Numbered from the stretch's first letter, positions 1 to 7,773 are shown. The stretch is 17,393 bases of DNA from Synergistaceae bacterium (GCA_031264605.1 JAISDQ010000038.1:1-17393); one strand, 5' to 3'. The notes: a model not told the origin generated them from the letters alone. A program made the numbers and translations.

Positions 1-1
1 C

Positions 2-95
2 TGGCGGAGAGGGTGGGATTTGAACCCACGAGACGGAGTTTAAGCCGTCCACTCGCTCTCCAGGCGAGCGCCTTCGACCACTCAGCCACCTCTCC
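2..95 (-). tRNA. tRNA-Ser (anticodon GGA)
   Basis: On the minus strand the acceptor 5' arm GGAGAGG (89-95) pairs with CCTCTCC (6-12), followed by discriminator G and an encoded CCA at 2-4. The anticodon stem CTCGC/GCGAG encloses the loop CTGGAGA, giving anticodon GGA, which reads UCC and UCU serine codons. A long variable arm with a GACGG/CCGTC stem marks a class II tRNA, as expected for serine. The T-loop sequence GGTTCAAATCC is intact. A matching promoter lies just upstream, so it is probably transcribed alone. Confidence 0.97.
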
Positions 96-120
96 GCGCG
101 ATTCGAAACATACTTCTTAT

Positions 121-149
121 ATTATAACTATTAAACTTGATAATGCCAA
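121..149 (-). promoter_or_regulatory. Sigma-70-type promoter of tRNA-Ser
   Basis: On the minus strand TTGGCA (144-149) and a perfect TATAAT (121-126) are separated by exactly 17 bases. The predicted start near 114 would give a leader of about 20 bases before the tRNA 5' end at 95. The element sits in AT-rich DNA between GC-rich genes. Confidence 0.8.
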
Positions 150-173
150 TCTATTTTTCTCTGATTTAGACTT

Positions 174-187
174 GATTCACGTGAATC
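174..187. promoter_or_regulatory. Perfect 14-bp palindrome upstream of the tRNA promoter
   Basis: GATTCACGTGAATC is a perfect palindrome centred roughly 65 bases upstream of the predicted tRNA-Ser start. It could be a dimeric activator site or chance. No other copy was noticed in the window. The rest of 96-344 holds no convincing gene. Confidence 0.3.
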
Positions 188-344
188 TAATTTCCATGCA
201 TAGCCACAATTCCGGAAAAAGAGGATTAGATATTATCACTTACAGATTAAGCGGTCATTCGCCGATTGGCGCGAATACCGCGCGCACGCAGGATGAAATA
301 AACGCATGGGAATTCCTGAAGGTTACTACGAAATACCTAAGCGC

Positions 345-383
345 AAAAAAACGCGCGGAATCCCGGTTCATATATTCCGCGCG
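345..383 (-). terminator. Intrinsic terminator closing the rpoD-eno-ridA unit
   Basis: CGCGCGGAAT (352-361) and ATTCCGCGCG (374-383) form a perfect 10-bp stem with a 12-base loop. On the minus strand the stem is followed by a run of seven T (345-351). It lies about 60 bases past the ridA stop and no gene intervenes, so it should end the long minus-strand operon. A second, shorter stem at 406-424 lies between it and ridA. Confidence 0.9.
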
Positions 384-441
384 CTCTGTTTTCAGGTTAG
401 CTCCAGCGGGTTTTTTTTACCCGCCAGCCGCCGCCCGTTTT

Positions 442-819
442 TTATTTATGGGCCACCACTTCAATCTCCACCAGAGCGCCGGCCGGAAGCGCCGCCACTC
501 CCACGCAGGAACGCGCCGGCGGTTCCGACGGAAAATATTTTCCGTACGCCTCGTTGAACGCCTTGAAATCGCCCATGTCGGCGAGAAACACCATGGATTT
601 CACCACGTCGGTAAGCGCGAGTCCCTGGGAGGCGAGAAGAGCGGCGATATTTTCAATTGCCCGCTCGGTTTGCGAAGATACGCCGCTTCCGGCCATAGCT
701 CCGGTCGCCGGATCCAGGCCCAGTTGTCCCGAGCAGTAAAGGAAATCGCCAGCCCATACGGCGTGGCTGTATGGGCCCAACGCGGCGGGCAGATCTTTAG
801 CCGATACGGTTTTTTTCAT
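442..819 (-). CDS. ridA: RidA family enamine/imine deaminase
   Basis: A 125-residue protein, the usual length of the RidA/YjgF/UK114 family. These cytosolic trimers hydrolyse reactive enamines and imines such as 2-aminoacrylate released by PLP enzymes. The family signature is intact: PARSCVGVAALPAGALVEIE (residues 101-120), with Arg103 for the substrate carboxylate and Glu118 at the expected spacing. Tyr17 (GPYSHAV), Ser30 and Asn89 also match conserved pocket positions. The ATG is preceded by AAAGGGAGG at a workable distance. It is the last gene of the minus-strand operon, 35 bases after eno, and is followed by the terminator at 345-383. Which amine-forming enzyme it protects cannot be told from here. 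Confidence 0.93.
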   Translation of the reverse strand: MKKTVSAKDLPAALGPYSHAVWAGDFLYCSGQLGLDPATGAMAGSGVSSQTERAIENIAALLASQGLALTDVVKSMVFLADMGDFKAFNEAYGKYFPSEPPARSCVGVAALPAGALVEIEVVAHK

Positions 820-854
820 CTCACTCGCGCCTCCCTTTAAAAGCTCTCACCCGG

Positions 855-2138
855 TCAGCGGTTCCTGGTCCTTATGCCGGAAATCCCAGCGTATCCGGCG
901 TTTTGGCCCAGTGCTTCCTCTATGCGGAGCAGCCTGTTGTATTTCGCCACCCTGTCAGTGCGCGAAGTGGCGCCTGTCTTTATCTGTCCCGCGGCCGTGC
1001 CCACGGCGAGGTCGGCTATGAACGTGTCCGCCGTCTCGCCCGAGCGATGGGAGATGATCGCGCCGTACCCGGCCGTCTTGGCCATCGATATGACCTTCAG
1101 AGTCTCCGAGAGGCTGCCTATCTGGTTGAGCTTCACGAGCACCGCGCTGCCCACTCCCTCTTTTATGCCGCGCTCGAAACGAACGGGATTCGTCACGAAA
1201 AGGTCGTCTCCCACGAGCTGTACTTTGTCCCCGAGTTTTTTGGTCAGAAGCGCCCAACCTTCCCAATCTTCCTCAGCCATTCCGTCCTCTATGCTCACTA
1301 CGGGATATTTCGAACATATATCGGCGTAATAGTCGGCCAGTTCGCCGGCGGACAGTTTGCGCCCCTCTCCGGCCAGCTCGTACTTGCCGTCCTTGTAAAA
1401 CTCGCTGGCCGCCACGTCCATCGCGAGGCTTATCTGTTTGCCCGGTTCATAACCCGCTTCGGAGATGGCGTCGGCGAGGTAACGGAAGGCCTCGGCGTTC
1501 GATTTGAAATCGGGCGCGAAACCTCCCTCGTCGCCGACCGCCGTCGGATGCCCGCTCTTCTTCAAAATTTTCTTCAGCGCGTGATACGTCTCCGTCCCCA
1601 TTCTCAGCGCCTCTGCGAAGGTCGACGCGCCGTTGGGAACCAGCATGCACTCCTGAAAATCGAGGTTGTTGTCGGCGTGGACGCCGCCGTTCACCACGTT
1701 CATCAGCGGCGTCGGGAGCAGGTAGGGGCCAAGCCCTCCAAGGTATGCCCACAGCGGAAGGCCGCACTCCGAAGCCGCCGCGCGCGCGGTCGCGAGCGAG
1801 ACCGCGAGGATGGCGTTTGCCCCCAGTTTTCCCTTGTTATCGGTGCCGTCGAGCTTTATCATCAGCGCGTCTATGCCTGCCTGATCGGTGGGGTCGAGGC
1901 CCAACAACTCCGGTTCTATCAGGTCGTTGACGTTCTTGACGGCGTTCTTGACGCCCTTGCCTCCGTAACGCTCTCCTCCGTCGCGCAGTTCCAGCGCCTC
2001 GAAAGAACCGGTCGAGGCTCCGCTCGGCACGGCCGCGCTTTCGACCACCCCGGTATCCAGCCATACTTCGGCCTCCACCGTCGGGTTGCCTCTCGAATCC
2101 AAAATCTCGCGCGCGTGCACGCCCACTATTTCACTCAA
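855..2138 (-). CDS. eno: Enolase (phosphopyruvate hydratase)
   Basis: Converts 2-phosphoglycerate to phosphoenolpyruvate in glycolysis. At 427 residues it has the normal bacterial length. All key residues can be placed: general acid/base Glu163 and Glu204, Mg2+ ligands Asp241, Glu284 and Asp311, catalytic Lys336 in the signature VLVKLNQIGSLSETL, the SHRSGE loop (364-369) and Lys387. The N-terminus (HAREILDSRGNPTVE) and the Ser42 loop region (GASTGSFEA) are typical. The start is TTG: an in-frame TAG stands immediately before it (2139-2141) and GAGGAG lies 9 bases upstream, so no earlier start is possible. It sits between the rqcP-like gene (26-base gap) and ridA. Confidence 0.98.
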   Translation of the reverse strand: MSEIVGVHAREILDSRGNPTVEAEVWLDTGVVESAAVPSGASTGSFEALELRDGGERYGGKGVKNAVKNVNDLIEPELLGLDPTDQAGIDALMIKLDGTDNKGKLGANAILAVSLATARAAASECGLPLWAYLGGLGPYLLPTPLMNVVNGGVHADNNLDFQECMLVPNGASTFAEALRMGTETYHALKKILKKSGHPTAVGDEGGFAPDFKSNAEAFRYLADAISEAGYEPGKQISLAMDVAASEFYKDGKYELAGEGRKLSAGELADYYADICSKYPVVSIEDGMAEEDWEGWALLTKKLGDKVQLVGDDLFVTNPVRFERGIKEGVGSAVLVKLNQIGSLSETLKVISMAKTAGYGAIISHRSGETADTFIADLAVGTAAGQIKTGATSRTDRVAKYNRLLRIEEALGQNAGYAGISGIRTRNR

Positions 2139-2147
2139 CTAACAACA

Positions 2148-2153
2148 CTCCTC
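2148..2153 (-). promoter_or_regulatory. Ribosome binding site fixing the TTG start of eno
   Basis: GAGGAG on the minus strand, 9 bases before TTG at 2136-2138. Because TAG directly precedes this TTG in frame, the strong site and the stop together establish the unusual start. Confidence 0.8.
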
Positions 2154-2164
2154 TCTTTAGCCCC

Positions 2165-2437
2165 TCACCAGGGCCTTTCATCCGGACAAAGAGGCTTTTC
2201 ATCCTCTATTCTGTAAGACGGGACGCCCCTTTTCAAGGCCGTCTCGTCCGCCGACAATACCAGAATTCCCAACAGCCTGCGCGGGAACGCCACTTCGAGC
2301 GTGTCCCCCGCCGCGACATCCGCGGCAGGTTTCACCGTTCTCCCGTTCAGGCGCACCGCCCCCACCGCGACCATCTCCGCCGCGACCGCCCTCCGTTTAA
2401 CGAGGCGCGACAGCTTCAAAAATCTGTCGACGCGCAT
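2165..2437 (-). CDS. rqcP: S4-domain RNA-binding protein, RqcP (YabO) type
   Basis: A 90-residue protein whose first ~50 residues are an S4 RNA-binding domain (MRVDRFLKLSRLVKRR, then the typical VRLNGRTVKPAADVAAGD hairpin). Small stand-alone S4 proteins with this N-terminus belong to the RqcP/YabO and Hsp15 group. They bind the 50S subunit carrying a stalled peptidyl-tRNA and assist RqcH in adding C-terminal alanine tails during ribosome quality control. The basic stretch R11-R16 is the characteristic part. The ~40-residue tail is less conserved. The ATG has GAGGA 7 bases upstream, inside the end of rpoD. It is 10 bases from the rpoD stop, so the two are probably coupled. Hsp15-like heat-shock function is the alternative. 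Confidence 0.82.
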   Translation of the reverse strand: MRVDRFLKLSRLVKRRAVAAEMVAVGAVRLNGRTVKPAADVAAGDTLEVAFPRRLLGILVLSADETALKRGVPSYRIEDEKPLCPDERPW

Positions 2438-2447
2438 GGAAGAATCC

Positions 2448-3695
2448 TCAATCGAGAAAATCCTTCAGCCTTCTGCTGCGGCTCGGGTGGCGCAGCTTCC
2501 GCAGCGCCTTGGCCTCTATCTGCCTGATTCTCTCCCTCGTTACGCCGAAACGCTTTCCGACATCCTCCAGCGTATGGGCGTGGCCGTCCTCCAGCCCGAA
2601 ACGCAGGCGCAAGACCTCCCGCTCCCTGTCGCCCAGATCGGCGAGCATTTCCTCCAACTGCTCGCGCAGTATGAGGCTCGCCGCCACTTCCTCCGGGTTC
2701 GGCATCTCCTTGTCCTCCAGAAAATCGCCGAGCTGGTTGTCCTCTTCCTCCCCGATCGGAGTTTCGAGGGACACCGGTTCCTGCGCGATGCGCTGTATTT
2801 CCTCCACGCGGTCGGACGCTATCTGCATTTCGGCCGCTATTTCATCGGACGTCGGCTCGCGTCCCAGGCGCTGGACGAGCTGGCGCGATATGCGAATCAG
2901 CTTGTTTATCGTCTCGACCATATGTACCGGAATCCTTATCGTCCGCGCCTGATCCGCGATCGCGCGCGTTATGGCCTGGCGAATCCACCACGTGGCGTAG
3001 GTGCTGAACTTGAAACCCTTTTGATAGTCGAACTTCTCTACGGCGCGAATGAGCCCCAGATTGCCTTCCTGTATCAGGTCGAGAAATAGCATCCCGCGTC
3101 CTATATATTTTTTTGCTATGCTCACGACGAGCCGCAGGTTAGCATCCACCAGATGCGCTTTGGCAGTGGGGTCTCCCGCCTCCACTCCCTTGGCCAGTTC
3201 GACTTCCTCGCCCGCCGTCAGCAGGGATATCTTCCCAATCTCCCTGAGATACATCCTCACCGGATCCGACAGGGGAAGCTCCTCCAGCGAAGAATCGCTC
3301 TTGCTCGTGGTGTACGGCAGCGTCTCATCCTCGGCGTCGGTGTCATCCTTGTCTTTCGGCTCGTCCACAACGTCGATGCCGAGTTCCATTATATTGAGAT
3401 AAATATAATCCAGTATCTCAGGGGACAGTATTTCCTTGGGCAGTTTCTTCTCTATCTCCTCGTAAGTGACGAACCCCTTTTCCCTGCCCATGTTGAACAG
3501 GTCTTTTATGCTGTCGCTGTAATTCATCATGTCCTCTACGGGTATCTCCGGCGTGACCGGTTCGTCCGAAGAAGAGAGCGAGTCTATGGATTCGTCGAGG
3601 TCACGCGGCGCTTCCGTGAGACTCGCTTCGATATTTTCGTCCTCCATGACGTCGTCGAGGCTTATCATTACATCGTCGTTTTCGCCCATGTTCAA
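2448..3695 (-). CDS. rpoD: Primary RNA polymerase sigma factor (sigma-70/SigA)
   Basis: Directs RNA polymerase to housekeeping promoters. With a TTG start at 3695 it has 415 residues. Region 1.1-like sequence covers ~58-110. An acidic linker follows (~115-128), then region 1.2 (~143-175). Region 2 includes DLIQEGNLGLIRAVEKFDY and the -10 recognition stretch STYATWWIRQAI (~184-242). Region 3 follows, and region 4 ends in the HTH (TLEDVGKRFGVTRERIRQIE, ~375-394). The length is that of the shorter SigA type, without the E. coli non-conserved insert. Start choice: GAGGAG (3704-3709) is 8 bases from TTG but 14 from the next ATG at 3689, so TTG is preferred. An upstream GTG at 3767 lacks a usable site. 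It lies downstream of dnaG, the classic pairing. Confidence 0.96.
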   Translation of the reverse strand: MNMGENDDVMISLDDVMEDENIEASLTEAPRDLDESIDSLSSSDEPVTPEIPVEDMMNYSDSIKDLFNMGREKGFVTYEEIEKKLPKEILSPEILDYIYLNIMELGIDVVDEPKDKDDTDAEDETLPYTTSKSDSSLEELPLSDPVRMYLREIGKISLLTAGEEVELAKGVEAGDPTAKAHLVDANLRLVVSIAKKYIGRGMLFLDLIQEGNLGLIRAVEKFDYQKGFKFSTYATWWIRQAITRAIADQARTIRIPVHMVETINKLIRISRQLVQRLGREPTSDEIAAEMQIASDRVEEIQRIAQEPVSLETPIGEEEDNQLGDFLEDKEMPNPEEVAASLILREQLEEMLADLGDREREVLRLRFGLEDGHAHTLEDVGKRFGVTRERIRQIEAKALRKLRHPSRSRRLKDFLD

Positions 3696-3703
3696 TTTTA
3701 TTT

Positions 3704-3709
3704 CTCCTC
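3704..3709 (-). promoter_or_regulatory. Ribosome binding site for rpoD
   Basis: GAGGAG on the minus strand, 8 bases from the TTG at 3693-3695 and 14 from the ATG at 3687-3689. The spacing favours TTG and argues against the GTG at 3765-3767. Confidence 0.65.
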
Positions 3710-3725
3710 TCTGTCGCCGCGGGCC

Positions 3726-3770
3726 AAAAACCGTCCCCAAGAGGGGCGGAGTCTCCCGTAAGGGCACTCC
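3726..3770 (-). terminator. Two adjoining hairpins between dnaG and rpoD, possible attenuator
   Basis: Reading along the minus strand after the dnaG stop: GGAGT/ACTCC (3766-3770 with 3748-3752), with an inner CCC/GGG, forms the first hairpin. Next, CCG-CCCC-TCTT-GGGG-A-CGG (3749 down to 3731) forms a 7-bp stem with one bulged A, followed by TTTTT (3726-3730). The second resembles a weak intrinsic terminator. It shares two bases with the first stem, so the two should compete. Placement between primase and sigma genes suggests partial termination or RNA processing. Confidence 0.45.
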
Positions 3771-3780
3771 AAAAACGTCT

Positions 3781-5553
3781 CTACAAAACGCGGCGGCCGC
3801 TTTTCAGCGTTTTCGCGGCTTCGCGGTACTCGGCCGTCTCCCGCGCGGAAGCTTCGCCCCGTATAACAAGCGGTTTCAACTCCTCATACCGCCGCCACGC
3901 CGCCCGAGTCCTGATTTCTTCCAGAACCTTTTCGGCGAACTGAGACGACAATCCCGCCGCGGCAACGACCGCGTCGCCTCTCGCTATCCGCTCGAAACAC
4001 AGCCTCTCCCCCATCGAGTACCATCGCGACTCCAATTCGCCGGGAGCGTCGCCCGAGACGAGTGCCGTCACTATTCCCGAAGCCGCCTCGTCCGCGAAGT
4101 AGGGCACGAGTTCTCCGCATTCCCATTCGGAGCGGAGCCGCTCGTTGCGCCACAGGAGGCTGCAGAAAGCGCACTCGAGATCCAGCCCTTTTCTGTCGCG
4201 CGGTTTTTCCTCTCTATTTATATATACGCCTGAAACATCGCGAATACCTTCTTCGGGAATCGCCGGATTTTCGTTTTTTTCCGAGCGGACCGAGCGGCGC
4301 GCGCTTATCTCGCGTTTGAGTTCGTGCTCCAGGATGCCGAATTCACGGGCAATGCCTGGGATGTACTCGGCGATATCGAGGGCGGGGAGGGCGGCGAGGC
4401 CGGATAAAATCTCCTCGCGCGCGGCCCGCGCGGCACCGGGCGAACGAAGGTCGCGTTTCCTCATACGCACATGATACAGCGGCAGTGGAAGGGCTTTTTT
4501 CAGAGCGGCCTCGAACGCGCGCTCGCCGTCCTCCCCCGAGAGCAAATCGTCCGGGTCGAGGTTCTCCGGCAGCGCCACTACCCTGACGTCCAAGCCGTGC
4601 TTTTCGAGCAGATACATGCCTCTGATCGACGCGGATTGCCCCGCGCCGTCGGCGTCGTACGATATGTAACACAAATCCGTGAAGCGCTTGATGAGGGCGG
4701 CCTGTTCATCGGTCAGCGACGTGCCCAGCGAGGCGACGGTCTCGGTAAAACCGCGCATATGCGCCCTTATCGCGTCCATGTAACCTTCGACGAGAACGGC
4801 CCTTTTGCGCTCTCTTATGGAGCGTTTCGCGATATCCATGAGATAAAGCGTCCTGCGTTTGTTATACAGCGGCCCCTCGGGACTGTTCACGTATTTCGCC
4901 CCGTCGCCGTCTATCAGCCTGCCGCCGAAAGCGACGATACGGCCGTTTTCGTCGTTCACCGGGAAGATAATCCTTCCCCGGAAACGATCGTAAACGCCGC
5001 GTTCGCCTTGCGCGACAAGACCGGCGTCGAGCAGCGCTTTTCCGTCGAAGCCCTTCGACGAGAGATATTTAGAGACCGCGTCCCATGATTGGGGCGACCA
5101 GCCGAGCGAGAACCGCGACGCGTCTTTGGGGGCGATGTTCCTGCGCGCCAGGTAAGCGCGCGCGGCCTCGCCGCCGGGGCCTTCGAGCGACGCGCCGAAG
5201 AAATCCCTCGCGGACTCGAGGGCCCCGCGGATATCTTTTTTTACCGACGCGGCTATAACCCCCTCCCGCGTCGAGCTGAGCGTCACGCCCGCCCTCTCGG
5301 CGAGCGCCGCCATGGCTTCTCTGAATCCCAGGCCCTCCGTCTCCATCACGAAGGAGAAAATATCCCCGCCCTTCCCGCATCCGAAACAATAGTACGTCTG
5401 CCTGTCGGGGGAGACGTTGAAGGACGGCGTCTTTTCCGAATGAAAGGGACACAGGCCGAGGAAATTCTTTCCGGCCCTTTTCAGCTTCACATAGCCGCTT
5501 ATCAGGTCGACTATGTCGATCCGTGATCTTATCTCGTTTACGTCGTCGTTCAT
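3781..5553 (-). CDS. dnaG: DNA primase
   Basis: Synthesises RNA primers at the replication fork. The 590-residue length is normal. The N-terminal zinc-binding domain has Cys35, His38, Cys56 and Cys59 (CPFH and CFGC). The polymerase core follows, with the TOPRIM motifs EGYMD (256-260), YDADGAG (299-305, carrying the DxD acidic pair) and DPDD (333-336). The C-terminal ~200 residues, expected to bind the replicative helicase, are poorly conserved, as is usual. The ATG at 5553 has only a modest GGTGG site 7 bases upstream. The gene sits after hppA (99-base gap with a hairpin) and before rpoD, with which it is probably cotranscribed subject to the structures at 3726-3770. Confidence 0.97.
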   Translation of the reverse strand: MNDDVNEIRSRIDIVDLISGYVKLKRAGKNFLGLCPFHSEKTPSFNVSPDRQTYYCFGCGKGGDIFSFVMETEGLGFREAMAALAERAGVTLSSTREGVIAASVKKDIRGALESARDFFGASLEGPGGEAARAYLARRNIAPKDASRFSLGWSPQSWDAVSKYLSSKGFDGKALLDAGLVAQGERGVYDRFRGRIIFPVNDENGRIVAFGGRLIDGDGAKYVNSPEGPLYNKRRTLYLMDIAKRSIRERKRAVLVEGYMDAIRAHMRGFTETVASLGTSLTDEQAALIKRFTDLCYISYDADGAGQSASIRGMYLLEKHGLDVRVVALPENLDPDDLLSGEDGERAFEAALKKALPLPLYHVRMRKRDLRSPGAARAAREEILSGLAALPALDIAEYIPGIAREFGILEHELKREISARRSVRSEKNENPAIPEEGIRDVSGVYINREEKPRDRKGLDLECAFCSLLWRNERLRSEWECGELVPYFADEAASGIVTALVSGDAPGELESRWYSMGERLCFERIARGDAVVAAAGLSSQFAEKVLEEIRTRAAWRRYEELKPLVIRGEASARETAEYREAAKTLKSGRRVL

Positions 5554-5579
5554 ATCGAGACCACCCTGCGGCGGAACCG

Positions 5580-5616
5580 AAACGGGCCCTCCGGCGCATT
5601 GCCTCGGGGCCCGTTT
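5580..5616 (-). terminator. Strong hairpin after hppA, possible terminator or leader element
   Basis: AAACGGGCCC (5580-5589) and GGGCCCGTTT (5607-5616) form a perfect 10-bp stem with a 17-base loop. It starts about 36 bases past the hppA stop and ends 27 bases before the dnaG ATG. On the minus strand only three T, part of the stem, follow, so termination would be weak. It may instead allow read-through or shape the dnaG leader. Confidence 0.5.
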
Positions 5617-5652
5617 CCGATAATTTTCACCCTCAAACGGGGCCGCGCTGTA

Positions 5653-7713
5653 TTATTTTAACGGGAACCACGGCGCCATGACAAGCGAGACCACGGTCAT
5701 GAGCTTTATCAGGATGTTGAGGCTGGGGCCAGCCGTGTCCTTGAACGGGTCGCCCACCGTGTCGCCGTTCACCGCCGCGGCGTGGGGCGCCGAACCTTTG
5801 CCGCCGTGCTGGCCGGACTCGATGTATTTCTTGGCGTTGTCCCACGCGCCGCCCGCGTTGGACATGAATATCGCCATCATGACGCCCGTCACGATCGATC
5901 CGCCCAAAAGCCCGCCGAGCGCCGCGGCGCCCAAAATCTTGCCCACGACGAGCGGAACTATGACGGCCATCATCCCGGGCAGCACCATTTCCTTCATGGC
6001 GGCCGCGGTGGATATGTCTACGCACTTTTCGTACTGAGGACGCGCGGTTCCGTCCATGATGCCGGGTATCTCGCGGAACTGGCGGCGGACTTCCTCTATC
6101 ATCCGCTCGGCCGCCCTGCTCACCGCCTGAATGGATAGCGCGCTGAAGATGAAGGGAAGCACTCCCCCGATGAAAAGCCCAACTATCACTTTGGCGTCCA
6201 TGATATCTATCTTGTCGAGGCCGGTCGTGGAGGCGTAAGAGACGAAAAGCGCCAGCGCCGTCAGCGCGGCCGAACCTATCGCGAGCCCCTTGCCGACCGC
6301 CGCGGTGGTGTTGCCGACGGCATCCAGCCTGTCTGTGATGCCGCGCACTTCCTCGGGCAGGCCCGCCATCTCGGCTATGCCCCCGGCGTTATCGCTGATC
6401 GGGCCGTAAGCGTCGACCGACAGCACCATTCCGGTGATCGAGAGCATCCCAACCGCCGCGCACGCGACGCCGTACATTCCTCCGCCCCAATAACTTATCG
6501 AGCGCTCAGCGCCGTACGTTCCCCCGGCCCAATAACCTATGAGGGTGGCCGCGCAGATGAAAAGAACCGGCGCTACTGTGGATTTCATCCCGACCGATAT
6601 GCCGGCGAGTATGTTCGTGGCCGTCCCCGTCACGGACGCGCCGGCTATTTCCTTGACCGAGGCGTAATCCGCCGACGTGTATATCTCGGTAATCTGCCCT
6701 ATTATCACGCCGCACGCCACGCCCGCCACAACGGCCCAGAACATTTCGACGCCGCCGAACATCCATTTTGTGAGGAAGAAAGTTCCGGCCGCCATTAAAA
6801 TACCGGTGGTGTACAGCCCTCTGCTCAGGGCTTTCTGCGGATCTCCCCCCTCTTTTACTTTCACGAAGAAAGTCCCCAGAAGGGCCGATATTATCCCAAC
6901 CGCGCTCAGGAGCATCGGATAGACGACGCTTTTCATCTGGAGTTCCTGGAGTTCCAAACTTTGTCCTTTATACGCGACGAACCCGACGGCCATGGCCGCC
7001 AGTATCGCGTTCACGTAGCTTTCGAAGAGGTCGGCGCCCATGCCCGCGATGTCGCCCACGTTGTCGCCCACGTTGTCGGCTATGACGGCCGGATTGCGCG
7101 GGTCGTCCTCGGGAATTCCCGCCTCGATTTTGCCCACGAGGTCGGCGCCGACGTCGGCAGCCTTGGTGTAGATGCCGCCCCCGACGCGGGCGAACAGCGC
7201 GATGGAACTGGCTCCGAAGCCGAACGCCGCGATCGTCTCCACGTCCCCGGACGCCACGTTTCCGAACGCCATGTAGGCGATGAACACCCCCATCAGCCCC
7301 ACGCCGACGACCGTCATTCCCACGACGCTGCCGCCCTTGAAAGCGATGCCAAGCGCCTCGTTCATTCCCTTTGTGGCCGCGAACGACGTCTTTCCGTTGG
7401 CCTTCGTGGCTACTTTCATTCCGGCGTAGCCGGTCAGGGCGCTGCACAACGCCCCGCCCACGAAACACGCCGCGGTCGGCATTCCCCTGTAAAACGCGAG
7501 AACCGCGGCCACCACGACAACAAAACCCGAGAGAGCCTTATATTCCCTGTACAAAAAAGCCATTGCGCCGCTCTGTATTATCGACGACAATTCCTTGACG
7601 CGTTCGTTGCCGAGTTCATACGCGCTGATCTTAGAAGCCGCGTATTTCGCGTAGACAAGCGCCGCCACAGCCACCACAACAATCGAAACATACAACGATG
7701 ACAATCCTTCCAC
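5653..7713 (-). CDS. hppA: Membrane-bound ion-pumping pyrophosphatase, K+-dependent type
   Basis: Hydrolyses cytosolic pyrophosphate and uses the energy to pump H+ or Na+ out. From the GTG at 7713 it has 686 residues and many hydrophobic helices (the family has 16). The catalytic segments are present: GGGIYTKAADVGADLVGK, the acidic IPEDDPRNPAVIADNVGDNVGD, LSVDAYGPISDNAGG, and the C-terminal GDTVGDPFKDTAGP. In GNTTAAVGKG the residue that is Lys in K+-independent enzymes is Ala, and the one three further on is Gly, so K+-dependence is predicted. Whether it pumps Na+ or H+ I cannot decide. GGGAGG (7723-7728) is 9 bases before the GTG. An ATG at 7773 would lie upstream of the predicted transcript. 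Confidence 0.96.
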   Translation of the reverse strand: MEGLSSLYVSIVVVAVAALVYAKYAASKISAYELGNERVKELSSIIQSGAMAFLYREYKALSGFVVVVAAVLAFYRGMPTAACFVGGALCSALTGYAGMKVATKANGKTSFAATKGMNEALGIAFKGGSVVGMTVVGVGLMGVFIAYMAFGNVASGDVETIAAFGFGASSIALFARVGGGIYTKAADVGADLVGKIEAGIPEDDPRNPAVIADNVGDNVGDIAGMGADLFESYVNAILAAMAVGFVAYKGQSLELQELQMKSVVYPMLLSAVGIISALLGTFFVKVKEGGDPQKALSRGLYTTGILMAAGTFFLTKWMFGGVEMFWAVVAGVACGVIIGQITEIYTSADYASVKEIAGASVTGTATNILAGISVGMKSTVAPVLFICAATLIGYWAGGTYGAERSISYWGGGMYGVACAAVGMLSITGMVLSVDAYGPISDNAGGIAEMAGLPEEVRGITDRLDAVGNTTAAVGKGLAIGSAALTALALFVSYASTTGLDKIDIMDAKVIVGLFIGGVLPFIFSALSIQAVSRAAERMIEEVRRQFREIPGIMDGTARPQYEKCVDISTAAAMKEMVLPGMMAVIVPLVVGKILGAAALGGLLGGSIVTGVMMAIFMSNAGGAWDNAKKYIESGQHGGKGSAPHAAAVNGDTVGDPFKDTAGPSLNILIKLMTVVSLVMAPWFPLK

Positions 7714-7722
7714 TTTCTCCCG

Positions 7723-7728
7723 CCTCCC
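7723..7728 (-). promoter_or_regulatory. Ribosome binding site fixing the GTG start of hppA
   Basis: GGGAGG on the minus strand, 9 bases before GTG at 7711-7713. The in-frame ATG codons further upstream (7773 and 7743) have no such site and lie ahead of, or inside, the likely promoter. Confidence 0.7.
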
Positions 7729-7743
7729 GATAAGCGCTAACAT

Positions 7744-7773
7744 ATTATATGACTGTACAGCATTCCAAACCAA
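7744..7773 (-). promoter_or_regulatory. Probable hppA promoter
   Basis: On the minus strand TTGGTT (7768-7773) is 18 bases from a perfect TATAAT (7744-7749). Transcription would begin near 7737, leaving a leader of about 24 bases that contains the GGGAGG site. The spacer carries the palindrome CTGTACAG (7753-7760), and a second TGTACA occurs 27 bases further upstream (7781-7786). A TTGACA at the end of the kinase gene has no good partner. Confidence 0.55.

Noticed and set aside
2..95. tRNA-Ser as the integration site of a mobile element carrying the sugar locus
   Set aside because: The sugar locus lies more than 7 kb away behind housekeeping genes. No integrase gene or repeated tRNA end was found.
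406..424. GCGGGT/ACCCGC hairpin with an A/T-run loop as the ridA terminator
   Set aside because: The T-run is in the loop, and on the minus strand no T-run follows the stem. The hairpin at 345-383 is a far better terminator.
13..840. Plus-strand open frame across the tRNA and opposite ridA
   Set aside because: It runs through a tRNA gene, a promoter and a terminator, and its product has no family features.
903..2216. Long open frame on the plus strand opposite eno
   Set aside because: The minus-strand enolase is unmistakable. In this GC-rich DNA long antisense frames arise from codon bias, and this one shows no recognisable domain.
2301..4233. Plus-strand open frames opposite rpoD and the end of dnaG
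   Set aside because: They are low-complexity Ser/Arg-rich translations lying exactly over well-recognised minus-strand genes.
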